A DNA stretch of 64,000 nt from UBA2336 sp964404445 (lineage in GTDB: Bacteria > Bacteroidota > Bacteroidia > Cytophagales > Cyclobacteriaceae). Shown in pieces: positions 43,989 through 52,541 of this stretch. A program made the position numbers and the translations under genes. How positions within the stretch are numbered: position 1 is the stretch's first letter; each line of letters starts with the position of its first letter. The notes under the pieces are model-generated. The model was not told where the DNA came from. It did not search any database and worked only from the letters and a program-made list of their open reading frames with translations. The stretch is taken from the NCBI GenBank assembly GCA_964404445.1, contig CAYOJW010000002.1, positions 372,001 through 436,000 on the forward strand. The letters run 5' to 3'.

Positions 43989-44231
43989 ATGAACATTTTT
44001 GTTGCCCGGTTAAACTTTAAAACAAGTAAAGAAGACCTCGAAAAAACATTCAGTCCGTTTGGACAAGTAAGCTCTGCCAAAATTATTACCGACCGTGACA
44101 CCGGCCGATCAAAAGGTTTCGGTTTCGTGGAAATGCCCAACGATGACGAAGCCAATGCAGCCATTGCCGCATTAAATGAAACCGAACTTGACGGACGAAC
44201 CATTGTGGTGAAACCCGGAAATGCAAAGTAA
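43989..44231 (+). CDS. Single-RRM RNA-binding protein
   Basis: The 80-residue protein is one RNA recognition motif: RNP2 IFVARLNF at 3-10 and RNP1 KGFGFVEM near 43-50, with the aromatic residues for base stacking. Such short RRM proteins occur in Bacteroidota and cyanobacteria, often as abundant, cold- or stress-linked RNA chaperones. It has its own promoter box and terminator. It lacks the glycine-rich tail of some homologues. Confidence 0.95.
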   Translation: MNIFVARLNFKTSKEDLEKTFSPFGQVSSAKIITDRDTGRSKGFGFVEMPNDDEANAAIAALNETELDGRTIVVKPGNAK

Positions 44232-44250
44232 TTTTTAAACCACTTTGTGC

Positions 44251-44275
44251 AAAAGCCCCAACACGGGGCTTTTTT
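44251..44275 (+). terminator. Intrinsic terminator of the RRM gene
   Basis: A 9-bp stem AAAAGCCCC (44251-44259) / GGGGCTTTT (44265-44273) followed by TT. Confidence 0.9.
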
Positions 44276-44315
44276 ATTTCCATCAAACAGAATTAATTTT
44301 CTACATTCGCTGGTA

Positions 44316-45785
44316 ATGGCTCCTACAATTAATTTACAATACACCAAACTTGCAGGCTTTATCGGTGGCCCGCTTTTGTTTGCCATTCTCTGGCTAACCA
44401 TCCCAACCGATTTTATATCGCCCGATGCGTATAAAGTATTGGCTGTTGCTTCGTGGATGATCCTCTGGTGGATTTCAGATGCTGTTCCGTTTTCGGTAGC
44501 GGCTCTGTTACCGTTAGTTTTGTTTCCGTTGCTGGGTGTGCTGCCCATGAACAACACCGCAGCCGCGTATGCACATCCCATCATTTTTTTGTTTATGGGA
44601 GGCTTTTTTATTGCCATCGCCTTAGAGAAACATAAACTGCACGAACGCATTGCTTTAAACCTGATCCGGTTAACCGGCACCTCAGGCAATGGTATTATTC
44701 TGGGTTGCATGATGGCCACAGCCTTCATCAGTATGTGGATCAGCAATACCGCCACAGCCATGATGATGTTGCCCATTGCGCTGTCGGTCGTTAAATTAGT
44801 TATCGCATCAAAAGAAGAAATGAAAGAAGGCCCCCTTTCGGGCGAACGTAACTTTGCGCTCGCCTTAATGCTTGGCGTTGGCTATGCGGCTACTTTAGGC
44901 GGCTTGGCCACCATCATCGGCACACCGCCTAACATGGTGTTTGTGGGGTTGCTCAACAAGTTTAACGGACAACAAATTTCGTTTGGCCAGTGGATGTTGA
45001 TTGGCGTACCGGTAGCCACCGTATTGCTAATCGCCAATTACCTGATTGTTACACGGATTCTTTTCCCAAATAAGATTCAAAAAATAAAAGGATCCGATAC
45101 ATTGATCGCTTCACGGCTTGAGGCCATGGGCAAGCTTCGCACCGAAGAAAAACTCGTGTTGCTTATTTTCAGTGCCACCTCTTTCTTTTGGATTTTTCAG
45201 CAACTCATTAACGAACAACTGTTCCATGCCGAAGTATTAAACGACACCAACATTGCCATGGCCGGTGGGCTATTGATGTTTGTAGTGCCTGCCGATCTGA
45301 AAAATTTAAAATTCATTTTGCATTGGGAAGACACCAAAAACATGGCCTGGGGCGTGCTCATTTTGTTTGGTGGCGGTATATGTTTAGCCGAAGGGTTGAA
45401 CGAAACCGGCATCATCCATGCCGTAGGCGCCTGGATTGTCGCCCAAACCGAATTCAACGTGTTTTTTATTTTGTTGCTAATTGTTATTGCTGTTGCCCTT
45501 TCGGAAATGATGAGCAACGTGGCCCTGGTAAATATTTTTGTTCCGGTAATTTTTGGCATTGCCGATAGCCTGCATGTAAACCCGGTTTTATTAGCGTTGC
45601 CCGTAACCCTTGCGGCCAGTATCGGTTTTATGTTCCCGATTGCCACGCCTCCCAACGCCATTGTGTTTTCGAGCGGTTACATCCGTATGAAAGACATGGT
45701 GCGGGCAGGGTTTTTATTAAACATCATCTCTATTCTTATTATCTGGCTAGCATCCATCACACTGGTAACGTGGATTTTCGGGTAA
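44316..45785 (+). CDS. DASS/SLC13-family sodium:anion symporter
   Basis: The 489-residue protein has about eleven membrane helices and both SNT signatures of the divalent-anion:sodium symporters: WISNTATAMMMLPIA near 147-161 and SEMMSNVALVNIFVPVIF later, with AATLGGLATIIGTPPNMVF between. It imports dicarboxylates, citrate or sulfate with Na+; the exact substrate is unclear. ATG 44316 is preferred to a TTG at 44247 that would overlap the terminator of the RRM gene. Confidence 0.93.
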   Translation: MAPTINLQYTKLAGFIGGPLLFAILWLTIPTDFISPDAYKVLAVASWMILWWISDAVPFSVAALLPLVLFPLLGVLPMNNTAAAYAHPIIFLFMGGFFIAIALEKHKLHERIALNLIRLTGTSGNGIILGCMMATAFISMWISNTATAMMMLPIALSVVKLVIASKEEMKEGPLSGERNFALALMLGVGYAATLGGLATIIGTPPNMVFVGLLNKFNGQQISFGQWMLIGVPVATVLLIANYLIVTRILFPNKIQKIKGSDTLIASRLEAMGKLRTEEKLVLLIFSATSFFWIFQQLINEQLFHAEVLNDTNIAMAGGLLMFVVPADLKNLKFILHWEDTKNMAWGVLILFGGGICLAEGLNETGIIHAVGAWIVAQTEFNVFFILLLIVIAVALSEMMSNVALVNIFVPVIFGIADSLHVNPVLLALPVTLAASIGFMFPIATPPNAIVFSSGYIRMKDMVRAGFLLNIISILIIWLASITLVTWIFG

Positions 45786-45790
45786 GCACC

Positions 45791-45825
45791 TGAATACCCT
45801 GCGCGCTCATCGTACAGGGTATTCA
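45791..45825 (+). terminator. Hairpin between convergent genes
   Basis: An 11-bp stem TGAATACCCTG (45791-45801) / CAGGGTATTCA (45815-45825) lies in the 57-nt gap between the transporter stop and the convergent small gene. No T-tract. Confidence 0.55.
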
Positions 45826-45842
45826 TGCAACCTGCTCCCGCC

Positions 45843-46205
45843 TTATTTTTTTCCTTGTTCTTCCTTATTCTTTTTCTCTTCAATAACATAAGCTGCTCCC
45901 AACCCCAAACCGCCAAAAATAAACAGCATTGAGAAGTATGCGACTTCCTCCATGTTGTAAGTACGATCAAGAAAATAAGCAATTAATAAACCTATTCCGG
46001 CTCCAACAAAAAGTAATGATGCACGCAACGGCCCCGAGGTATTAGCGCGTTGTTTCTTGGTAAACAAAGCAGGGTCAACACCCTTTTCGATCATAGCCAT
46101 GCGTTCAGTATTTTCAAATCTGCGCAGGTAAACAATCATGTAAAAAAAACCGATAATGGCTACGATGGGTATCATGATCGCGAGAACTTGTGTGAAATCG
46201 TGCAT
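45843..46205 (-). CDS. DUF6249-type small membrane protein
   Basis: The 120-residue protein has an N-terminal helix (MHDFTQVLAIMIPIVAIIGFFYMIVY), a charged loop RRFENTERMAMIEKGVDPALF, and two more helices, ending in a KKNKEEQGKK tail. The ERMAMIEKG loop is the pattern I associate with DUF6249 inner-membrane proteins of Bacteroidota. It is divergent from a sigma-factor gene 191 nt away, which often neighbours such proteins. Its function is unknown. Confidence 0.75.
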   Translation of the reverse strand: MHDFTQVLAIMIPIVAIIGFFYMIVYLRRFENTERMAMIEKGVDPALFTKKQRANTSGPLRASLLFVGAGIGLLIAYFLDRTYNMEEVAYFSMLFIFGGLGLGAAYVIEEKKNKEEQGKK

Positions 46206-46396
46206 AACTCTTGTTTTTTAAGTGAATTTGCCCCTATGACGCATATTTTTTTTACCAGGTTACAGGCTGTTTCAATAATCAAACTGCAAATTTCGGTAAA
46301 TCATAGCAATCAAAATTATAATTTGATTGTTGGCAACTGGAATTTGAAACGCGGAAGCTGTAACTTTTCCAAAAGGTCTTGCGTCCAAGCAACGTC

Positions 46397-46945
46397 ATGA
46401 CAGATGAGAATTCGCTGATTGATCAAATACTGGCGGGTGAACAGCAATTGTACGGGGAACTGGTAAACCGGTACAAAAGCTACACCTATACAATCGCTTT
46501 GAAAATACTTGAAAACAGACCTGAAGCCGAAGAGGCAGCCCAGGATGCTTTTATAAAGGCTTTTCATCACCTGAAAAACTTTAACCGCGAATCGAAGTTT
46601 TCTACCTGGCTGTACCGGATTACATTCAACACGGCCATCAGCTATAAGAGAAAACACAAAGCCTCGTATCAAAGCATTGAAAATGTAGTGGTAGAATACG
46701 ACCCCGGAGAAGACCCGTTAGAAAGGTCGGATAAAAAAACATATATCAGTCAGGCCATGCACAAGCTAAACGAAGCCGACCGCCTGGCACTGAATTTATT
46801 TTACTTGCAGGAGTTTTCGCTGGAAGAAATTGCGGATATTACCGGTATGCAGGCCAATACCGTGAAAGTGCGCATACACCGGGCGCGCCAGCGACTGGCC
46901 GATGAATTGAAATCTGTACTTCAAAAAGAAGCATTAACCTTATAG
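46397..46945 (+). CDS. Sigma-70 family (ECF) RNA polymerase sigma factor
   Basis: The 182-residue protein has region 2 (YGELVNRYKSYTYTIALKILENRPEAEEAAQDAFIKAFHHLKNF, FSTWLYRITFNTAISYKRK) and region 4 (KLNEADRLALNLFYLQEFSLEEIADITGMQANTVKVRIHRARQRL), with no region 3. ATG 46397 (MTDENSLID) is preferred to a TTG at 46379. Downstream, after 4 nt, is a membrane protein with the size of an anti-sigma factor, so the two likely form a regulatory pair. Confidence 0.93.
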   Translation: MTDENSLIDQILAGEQQLYGELVNRYKSYTYTIALKILENRPEAEEAAQDAFIKAFHHLKNFNRESKFSTWLYRITFNTAISYKRKHKASYQSIENVVVEYDPGEDPLERSDKKTYISQAMHKLNEADRLALNLFYLQEFSLEEIADITGMQANTVKVRIHRARQRLADELKSVLQKEALTL

Positions 46946-46949
46946 CGTT

Positions 46950-47477
46950 ATGAAAATAACACAGGCACAAAACGATAAACTGCTTGACTATATCGATGGC
47001 AACCTGGAAGGGTTTGAGAAAAAAAATATAGAACAGCTTTTGCAAACTTCGCGTGAGCTTCAGGCAAGGTTAGAAGAACTACGCAAGATAGACGCTGCAT
47101 TACGGTTGGTCAGAGCCGAACAGCCAACCAAAAATTTTACGCAGCGCGTGCTGCATAAACTGGATCAATACCCGCTGCGAAACAGCGGCTTCACACTAAA
47201 AAACGGCATACTCTTGCTGGTGGGCGTACTCATAGCCACGGGCATTGGTACGTTATTAGTGGCAGGCGGTGTGTTTGACACCACCAGCAGCATTGACCTG
47301 AACCAGACCATTTTGCCGAACAAATACATTCAAAAGCCATTGCCTACATTTAATTTCAATGGAAAGCTGGTTGTCAACATTATTATTTTACTGAACATGG
47401 CGTTAGCCTTCCTTGTGCTGGATCGTACTATTCTAAAACCGTGGTTTAACCGCAGGGCAAAAACTCATTTCGATTAG
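46950..47477 (+). CDS. Probable membrane anti-sigma factor
   Basis: The 175-residue protein has a short helical N-terminal domain (KITQAQNDKLLDYIDGNLEGFEKKNIEQLL), resembling the start of anti-sigma domains but without the zinc-binding Cys/His, and two membrane helices (about 85-107 and 145-163). Its start is 4 nt after the sigma-factor stop. The role is inferred from coupling to the sigma gene and topology. Confidence 0.7.
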   Translation: MKITQAQNDKLLDYIDGNLEGFEKKNIEQLLQTSRELQARLEELRKIDAALRLVRAEQPTKNFTQRVLHKLDQYPLRNSGFTLKNGILLLVGVLIATGIGTLLVAGGVFDTTSSIDLNQTILPNKYIQKPLPTFNFNGKLVVNIIILLNMALAFLVLDRTILKPWFNRRAKTHFD

Positions 47478-47595
47478 CTTCAAACCTGGCGCTGAAAGAA
47501 CATTAACGTCATTGATCTAATGTAGGTCGTAAACTTTTATTTTACAAGAAAAATTATTGCTGGTTTTTCCAGCATTACGTTGGCGCTTAACATAA

Positions 47596-47621
47596 AAAAC
47601 CCTGACCATGGCCAGGGTTTT
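47596..47621. terminator. Bidirectional terminator between anti-sigma gene and ahcY
   Basis: A 9-bp stem AAAACCCTG (47596-47604) / CAGGGTTTT (47613-47621) with an 8-nt loop, A-run before and T-run after, lies between two convergent genes and can serve both. Confidence 0.88.
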
Positions 47622-47643
47622 GTTTTGTATAGTACCAGCTTAA

Positions 47644-48957
47644 TTAATACCGGTAGTAGTCTGGCTTGAAAGGACCTTTAACCTCTACCCCGATATAGTT
47701 AGCCTGTTCAGACGAAAGCGTATCGAGTTCTACACCTATCTTCTTCAGGTGCAGGCTTGCTACTTTTTCATCTAAGTGTTTGGGCAGCATATATACTTTG
47801 TTCTCGTATTTATCGGTGTTCGTCCAAAGCTCAAGTTGCGCCAACGTTTGGTTGGTAAATGAGTTCGACATCACAAACGAAGGATGGCCTGTTGCACAAC
47901 CCAGGTTCACCAAACGACCTTCTGCCAACAGAATTACCTGACGACCGTTTTTCAAGGTGTATAAATCTACCTGAGGTTTAATCTCATCTTTCGATGCGTT
48001 TTTATTCAACCAGGCAACATCAATTTCATTATCGAAGTGGCCAATGTTACACACAATGGCTTTGTCTTTCATGGTTTCGAAATGGCGGCCTAATACAATA
48101 CCGAAATTTCCGGTAGCCGTTACCACGATGTCGGCTTCTTTCACGGCATCGTCCATTTTCTTAACAGCATAACCATCCATAGCGGCTTGTAACGCACAAA
48201 TCGGGTCAATCTCGGTAACAATTACACGCGCACCTGCACCACGCAACGATGCCGCAGAGCCTTTGCCCACATCGCCATACCCGGCAACAACAGCCACTTT
48301 ACCGGCCAGCATTACATCGGTAGCCCTGCGGATGGCATCAACTAACGATTCTTTACAGCCGTATTTGTTATCGAATTTCGATTTGGTTACCGAGTCGTTA
48401 ATATTAATAGCCGGTAACGGAAGTTTACCGTTGTGCTGGCGTTCGATCAAACGGTGCACACCGGTAGTAGTTTCTTCAGAGATACCTTTAATGCCGGCAA
48501 CTAATTCGGGGTAACGATCTAACACCATATTGGTTAAATCGCCACCATCATCCAAAATCATATTTAACGGCTGGCCATCGGTAAAGGCAAACAGGGTTTG
48601 CTCGATACACCAGTCAAATTCCTGTTCGTTCATTCCTTTCCAGGCATATACCGGAATACCCGCAGCGGCAATGGCGGCAGCGGCATGGTCTTGCGTAGAG
48701 AAGATGTTACAAGACGACCAGCTTACTTCGGCACCCAGTTCGATCAGGGTTTCGATCAATACAGCCGTTTGAATAGTCATGTGCAGGCAGCCTGCAATAC
48801 GAGCGCCTTTTAGTGGTTTTTTAGAGCCAAACTCCTCACGGATGGCCATTAAACCCGGCATTTCGGCTTCGGCTAATGTTATTTCCTTACGGCCCCAGGC
48901 GGCAAGCGAAGTATCTTTAACTTTAAATTTAAGCGTAGATTCAGTAGTGGTCTTCAT
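47644..48957 (-). CDS. ahcY: Adenosylhomocysteinase
   Basis: It hydrolyses S-adenosylhomocysteine to adenosine and homocysteine, relieving product inhibition of methyltransferases. The 437-residue protein has the NAD-binding GYGDVGKGSAASLRGAGARV and the blocks CLHMTIQTAVLIETL, SSCNIFSTQDHAAAA, NINDSVTKSKFDN and the C-terminal KPDYYRY. ATG 48957 (MKTTTESTLKFKVKDTS) fits the promoter better than the upstream TTG at 48975. No SAH riboswitch was recognised. Confidence 0.97.
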   Translation of the reverse strand: MKTTTESTLKFKVKDTSLAAWGRKEITLAEAEMPGLMAIREEFGSKKPLKGARIAGCLHMTIQTAVLIETLIELGAEVSWSSCNIFSTQDHAAAAIAAAGIPVYAWKGMNEQEFDWCIEQTLFAFTDGQPLNMILDDGGDLTNMVLDRYPELVAGIKGISEETTTGVHRLIERQHNGKLPLPAININDSVTKSKFDNKYGCKESLVDAIRRATDVMLAGKVAVVAGYGDVGKGSAASLRGAGARVIVTEIDPICALQAAMDGYAVKKMDDAVKEADIVVTATGNFGIVLGRHFETMKDKAIVCNIGHFDNEIDVAWLNKNASKDEIKPQVDLYTLKNGRQVILLAEGRLVNLGCATGHPSFVMSNSFTNQTLAQLELWTNTDKYENKVYMLPKHLDEKVASLHLKKIGVELDTLSSEQANYIGVEVKGPFKPDYYRY

Positions 48958-48979
48958 GGATTGTATTTTTAACAAGCCG

Positions 48980-49012
48980 CAAAGATATTATAAAGGTTTA
49001 TGAAAAACACAA
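48980..49012 (-). promoter_or_regulatory. Promoter of ahcY
   Basis: On the minus strand, TTG (49012-49010) and TATCTTTG (48987-48980) are 22 nt apart, a good -33/-7 pair for Bacteroidota, with the -7 box 22 nt before the ATG at 48957. Confidence 0.65.
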
Positions 49013-49085
49013 GGTTTTAAACGATTGTTTGGTTTATTGAACCTTTACGGGATCAACCCTGTTATCAGCCGAAAATAACCGCCTT

Positions 49086-49784
49086 ATGATAAAGCCCACC
49101 ATTAAAGTTGATATTGTATCGGACGTAGTTTGCCCCTGGTGTTACATCGGCAAACGCAGGATTGAAAAGGCCATGAACGTATTGAAAGACAAATACAACT
49201 TTGAGCTGGAATACCACCCTTTTGAACTCAACACTGAATTACCAAAAGAAGGCACCGACCAAAAAGCTTACTTAGCGGCAAAGTTTGGGGGCGAAGATCG
49301 CTATCGCCAATTAACCGCTAATGTGGTTTTGGCCGCAGCACAGGAAGGTCTGAAATTCGATTTCGAGAAACAAGCGATAATGCCCAACACCCGTGAGGCG
49401 CACCGTATCATACAGTTTGCCAAGCACGAAGGTGTACAGCCTGCGGTGAAAGAAGCCTTTATGAAAGCCTATTTTGAAGATGGTGTGGATCTCTCGAAAA
49501 AAGAAAACTTAGTAGCCGTTGCCGTACAGGCAGGGTTAGCGAAAGACAAGGTAGAAGCATTGTTAGCCACCGATGCCGGCTTAGCCCAGGTAGCGCAGGC
49601 CGAACGTGAATTACAAAAATTGGGAATATCGGGCGTGCCGTTTTACATTATCAATAACGAGTTTGGGATTTCAGGCGCGCAGGCCAGCGAAACATTTGTT
49701 CAGGCATTTGAAAATATTGTTGCCGAAAAATCAAAGACCAATGCCGCAGGCGAGGCTTGTGATGTAGAAAGCAAAAACTGTTGA
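49086..49784 (+). CDS. DsbA-family oxidoreductase (FrnE-like)
   Basis: The 232-residue thioredoxin-fold protein has the active-site CPWC at 16-19 in SDVVCPWCYIGKRRIEKA and the cis-Pro loop GISGVPFYIINNEFGISGAQ near 180-199. There is no signal peptide, so it is cytoplasmic, like FrnE/2-hydroxychromene-2-carboxylate isomerase-like members of the DsbA family. Two further cysteines lie in the C-terminal tail (EACDVESKNC), which could make a second redox pair. FrnE proteins are associated with oxidative or cadmium stress. Confidence 0.9.
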   Translation: MIKPTIKVDIVSDVVCPWCYIGKRRIEKAMNVLKDKYNFELEYHPFELNTELPKEGTDQKAYLAAKFGGEDRYRQLTANVVLAAAQEGLKFDFEKQAIMPNTREAHRIIQFAKHEGVQPAVKEAFMKAYFEDGVDLSKKENLVAVAVQAGLAKDKVEALLATDAGLAQVAQAERELQKLGISGVPFYIINNEFGISGAQASETFVQAFENIVAEKSKTNAAGEACDVESKNC

Positions 49785-49788
49785 GGTG

Positions 49789-50094
49789 TCATATTCCGAC
49801 ACTTAATTTTAAGTGTCCACCAAGTCCCTCCTGAATAATTCGCATAAGTGTCGAAAGCCGGATGTCACTTGCGTTGTTTTCTATTCTCGAAATGTAAGTT
49901 TTGGTTGTTCCGCATTTCTCAGCAAGCTGCTCTTGTGTAAGACCTTTCTCTTTGCGAAGTTCCTGAAGCATCACTCCGAGTTTAAATGCCTCAAATTCTT
50001 GTTCATACTTCTCTCTTGTCGCTGTTCCACGTTTACCGTATTGCTCGTCTAAGTGGTCGGTAAAAGATGTCAGGTTATTTCTTTTCTTTTTCAT
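49789..50094 (-). CDS. HigA-like XRE-family antitoxin
   Basis: The 101-residue protein has a Cro/CI helix-turn-helix (LGVMLQELRKEKGLTQEQLAEKCGTTKTYISRIENNASDIRLSTLMRII) in its second half. It begins at ATG 50094, 20 nt inside the 3' end of the upstream toxin gene, in the toxin-first order of higBA operons. It binds and neutralises the toxin and should repress the operon. A longer form from 50172 would run in another frame of the toxin gene and is rejected. Confidence 0.88.
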   Translation of the reverse strand: MKKKRNNLTSFTDHLDEQYGKRGTATREKYEQEFEAFKLGVMLQELRKEKGLTQEQLAEKCGTTKTYISRIENNASDIRLSTLMRIIQEGLGGHLKLSVGI

Positions 50095-50428
50095 CGAAGT
50101 ATTGTTTTTTAAGTCTTTCTGCCAATTCAAGTTCATTTTTGGGGGTCTTCTGAGTTTTCTTCCGGAAGCCATTGATTATAATAACCAATTGACCTTTGTC
50201 AAAAAAACTGAAAACACGGTAAATGTCCGAACCAACTTCAACACGGATCTCAAAAAGCCCTTTTGAGTTTGTAACGTACTTGAAGTATTTATCCGGAACC
50301 CTGTCAACCGTTGCAATAAGTTGCAACGTCCAGTTGAACTTCTTTCTGACTTCCGGTTTTAATGTTTCAAGAAAATCACGATAGTAGTTCTTGTAGTAGA
50401 ATATATCCCTGATAAACTTATCGGCCAT
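50075..50428 (-). CDS. HigB/RelE-superfamily toxin
   Basis: The 117-residue protein matches the phage-derived Gp49-like HigB family: FYYKNYYRDFLETLKPEVRKKFNWTLQLIATVDRVPDKYFKYV, GLFEIRVEVGSDIYRVFSFFDKGQLVIIINGFRKKTQKTPKNELELAERLKKQYF. Members cleave mRNA on the ribosome. Its start is 19 nt after a consensus -7 box. The antitoxin overlaps by 20 nt. The pair stands isolated between the DsbA-family gene and the fluoride locus, a typical pattern for horizontally spread modules. Confidence 0.9.
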   Translation of the reverse strand: MADKFIRDIFYYKNYYRDFLETLKPEVRKKFNWTLQLIATVDRVPDKYFKYVTNSKGLFEIRVEVGSDIYRVFSFFDKGQLVIIINGFRKKTQKTPKNELELAERLKKQYFDEKEKK

Positions 50429-50446
50429 TACATGATATTACCGGAA

Positions 50447-50478
50447 CAAAGTTAGCTAATTAGGTAACATACTCCAAA
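50447..50478 (-). promoter_or_regulatory. Promoter of the higBA-like operon
   Basis: Minus-strand TTTG (50478-50475) and TAACTTTG (50454-50447) are spaced by 20 nt and lie just upstream of the toxin ATG at 50428. Confidence 0.65.
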
Positions 50479-50576
50479 TTCCCGGGCTGAAATGGCTTTT
50501 TACGAGGTTTCATTCGCATTACTGCTAACTTCGGGGTGTAGCACACCTGATTTTTCTATTATATTTACACTCAAAC

Positions 50577-50643
50577 AACAGGCGATGGGGTTCGCCTTGA
50601 ACCGCCCGGGTTCCGAAAGGGATCAAGGCTGATAACTCCTGTT
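50577..50643 (+). ncRNA. Fluoride riboswitch (crcB motif)
   Basis: A typical fluoride aptamer: GGCGATGGGGTTCGCC, then TGAACCGCC, and the 3' GCTGATAACTCCT block (50628-50640). The P1 stem pairs AACAGG (50577-50582) with CCTGTT (50638-50643). It ends 19 nt before the ATG of crcB, so it likely controls translation or early termination of the crcB-ppa transcript, turning expression on when fluoride is bound. A -7-like TATATTTA lies at 50560-50567, just upstream. Confidence 0.93.
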
Positions 50644-50662
50644 CAACTAAACTTCATTAACC

Positions 50663-51046
50663 ATGAACAGGACATTGCTTTTAATTGGCACAGGCGGACT
50701 TCTCGGAAGTGTTTGCCGTTATCTGGCCGCTTCATTCTTCACAAAAAATTTTACTTCGCCTTTCCCTTACGGAACATTTGTCGTAAACATTTCGGGTTGT
50801 TTGCTTATCGGGATTTTTTACGGGCTTTCCGAACGCTATCAATGGATGACACCCGAATGGCGGGTTTTTCTTACAACAGGTTTTTGCGGAGGCTATACCA
50901 CGTTTTCTTCGTTTGCTTATGAAAACATCAGACTGTTGCAAACAGCCGAATACATAACGTTCGCTGCTTACAGCCTCGGAAGTTTTATAGCGGGACTACT
51001 GGCCGTTTTTGGCGGAATAATTTTTATTAAACTGATAACATCATGA
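50663..51046 (+). CDS. crcB: Fluoride channel/exporter CrcB (Fluc)
   Basis: The 127-residue four-helix membrane protein has GTGGLLGSVCRYLAAS, PYGTFVVNISGCLLIGIFYG and GFCGGYTTFSSFAYE, with the Asn and the TFSSF phenylalanines that line the fluoride pore. As a dual-topology dimer it lets fluoride leave the cell. It is under a fluoride riboswitch and overlaps ppa by 4 nt (ATGA). Confidence 0.97.
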   Translation: MNRTLLLIGTGGLLGSVCRYLAASFFTKNFTSPFPYGTFVVNISGCLLIGIFYGLSERYQWMTPEWRVFLTTGFCGGYTTFSSFAYENIRLLQTAEYITFAAYSLGSFIAGLLAVFGGIIFIKLITS

Positions 51047-51576
51047 TAAATCCCTGGCACCAGGTTGACATTGGCAACCAACAGCCCGACATCGTTCAGG
51101 CAATTATTGAAATCCCGAAAGGCACCAAAGCAAAATATGAATTAGATAAAGCCACCGGTATGTTGCGGCTCGACAGGGTGCTTTACTCTTCTGTCCATTA
51201 CCCGGCCAACTATGGTTTTATTCCGCAAACATTGGGTGAAGACCACGACCCGTTAGATATTCTCGTGCTGTCGCAAATTGATATTGAACCGCTTTGTATT
51301 GTGAGGGCAAAAGTTATTGGGGTAATGCGCATGATCGACAGCAACGAGGCTGACGATAAAATAATTGCCGTTGCCGCAGACGACATCGGTGTTTCGCACA
51401 TCAGCAACATGAACGAACTGCCTTTGCATTTCATCAGCGAACTGAAAAATTTTTTTGAGGACTATAAAAAACTCGAAAACAAAACCGTGCGGATAGAAGA
51501 TTTTCAGGATGTAGCAACCGCCCGGCAAATTATCGGGCAAGCTATTTCAGATTATCAGAAAAAATTTAAGCCTTAA
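51043..51576 (+). CDS. ppa: Inorganic pyrophosphatase (family I)
   Basis: The 177-residue soluble enzyme hydrolyses pyrophosphate. It has VHYPANYGFIPQTLGEDHDPLDILVL with the metal-binding aspartates Asp67, Asp69 and Asp72 (the usual D-x-D-P-x-D signature, here with His68) and the later EADDKIIAV and VEDF-like parts. Its ATG overlaps the crcB stop in ATGA, so the two are translationally coupled under the fluoride riboswitch. Family I pyrophosphatases are strongly inhibited by fluoride, which explains the pairing: more enzyme is made when fluoride is high. Confidence 0.95.
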   Translation: MINPWHQVDIGNQQPDIVQAIIEIPKGTKAKYELDKATGMLRLDRVLYSSVHYPANYGFIPQTLGEDHDPLDILVLSQIDIEPLCIVRAKVIGVMRMIDSNEADDKIIAVAADDIGVSHISNMNELPLHFISELKNFFEDYKKLENKTVRIEDFQDVATARQIIGQAISDYQKKFKP

Positions 51577-51732
51577 GTATTTGGTAACGTGGGGGTTGTT
51601 GCACAGAGAACAACGAAGACATTCACCTGAGTTTTCGCACAATCAAAATCAGTTAAACTTCAAAGATCATTTTTCTGTAAATGAACTGTTTCTTAGTTGT
51701 GCAACAGCTACTTTTGTTGGTGGCCGTTATTC

Positions 51733-52416
51733 TCATATATCCTTAAGTAATTCTTTTACTTCAGGATCTTCAATAAATTTTTCGAAATGTCTATCGACAA
51801 TACCCATTCCGTTTATTGGATTGTATCCCATTTCACACAAAGTCCTCGTAATTAGTTGATAGGTGAGAGTTCCTACCATGTTGTCCTTTAAGTCTTTGAA
51901 GTTATTCCTCTTTTGTATAAAGTTTTTTAGAAATATTTTAAAGTCTTGAAGTGTCATTTGTTCTACGTCCTTCATCTTGTTCAGGACGGGGATAAAATGT
52001 TCATGGTAAATAATATTGCCGTAAAGAGTCGTAGTGTCTTTTGAACTCAACTTTATTAGTTCGTCAATTGTCCCTGTAACTTCATTAATTCCATTAGCGG
52101 CAATTTCAATTGACTCCCTGTCTTTGAAATTAAAAAGAGTCATCGCTATATACTGATTATTGTTACGCTTGTCCGGAAATATTATCAAAAATTTGCCACT
52201 CAATTTGAATATTCCTGAGTGACTTTTGTTATCTTCTTCAAAATCTTTCTTCCTAAGGTCTGAGTACAACGTTCTCATCTCCAACGAGTCACTTGTCAAC
52301 TTCATTTCAATCAGTCCGCTTCTATTTATAGCATACCACTTCCCAGTAATTTCTTGGGAGAATATTTCGGTCGTTACTATTGTCAGTATAAATAATGGTA
52401 GGTAAATCTTTTTCAT
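51733..52416 (-). CDS. Hypothetical secreted protein
   Basis: Not recognised. From ATG 52416 (MKKIYLPLFILTIVTTEIFSQ) the 227-residue protein has a signal peptide and a soluble domain opening with EITGKWYAINRSGLIEMKLTSDSLEMR, which resembles the lipocalin-like start of small secreted Bacteroidota proteins, followed by a helical C-terminal part. The gene is AT-rich compared with the housekeeping genes around it. An upstream start at 52449 adds 11 residues before the signal peptide and is unlikely. Confidence 0.6.
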   Translation of the reverse strand: MKKIYLPLFILTIVTTEIFSQEITGKWYAINRSGLIEMKLTSDSLEMRTLYSDLRKKDFEEDNKSHSGIFKLSGKFLIIFPDKRNNNQYIAMTLFNFKDRESIEIAANGINEVTGTIDELIKLSSKDTTTLYGNIIYHEHFIPVLNKMKDVEQMTLQDFKIFLKNFIQKRNNFKDLKDNMVGTLTYQLITRTLCEMGYNPINGMGIVDRHFEKFIEDPEVKELLKDI

Positions 52417-52541
52417 AATAATTGCCAGCAACGTTTGGCGATAAGCCACTACATAGCTTATATGCCCCTATTGGGTTCTAAAGTACAACCCCGCCTCCTA
52501 TAATCCAACGGGCTTTGTCCACGAAGACAGGATACTAAATA

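Noticed and set aside
43961..44776. 271-residue minus-strand open frame over the RRM and transporter genes
   Set aside because: It is antisense to two well-supported genes and their terminator, its translation is low-complexity Met/Ala/Ile, and it has no motif.
48958..49085. SAH or SAM riboswitch upstream of ahcY
   Set aside because: The leader is about 20 nt from the promoter box to the ATG, too short for an aptamer, and no motif is visible.
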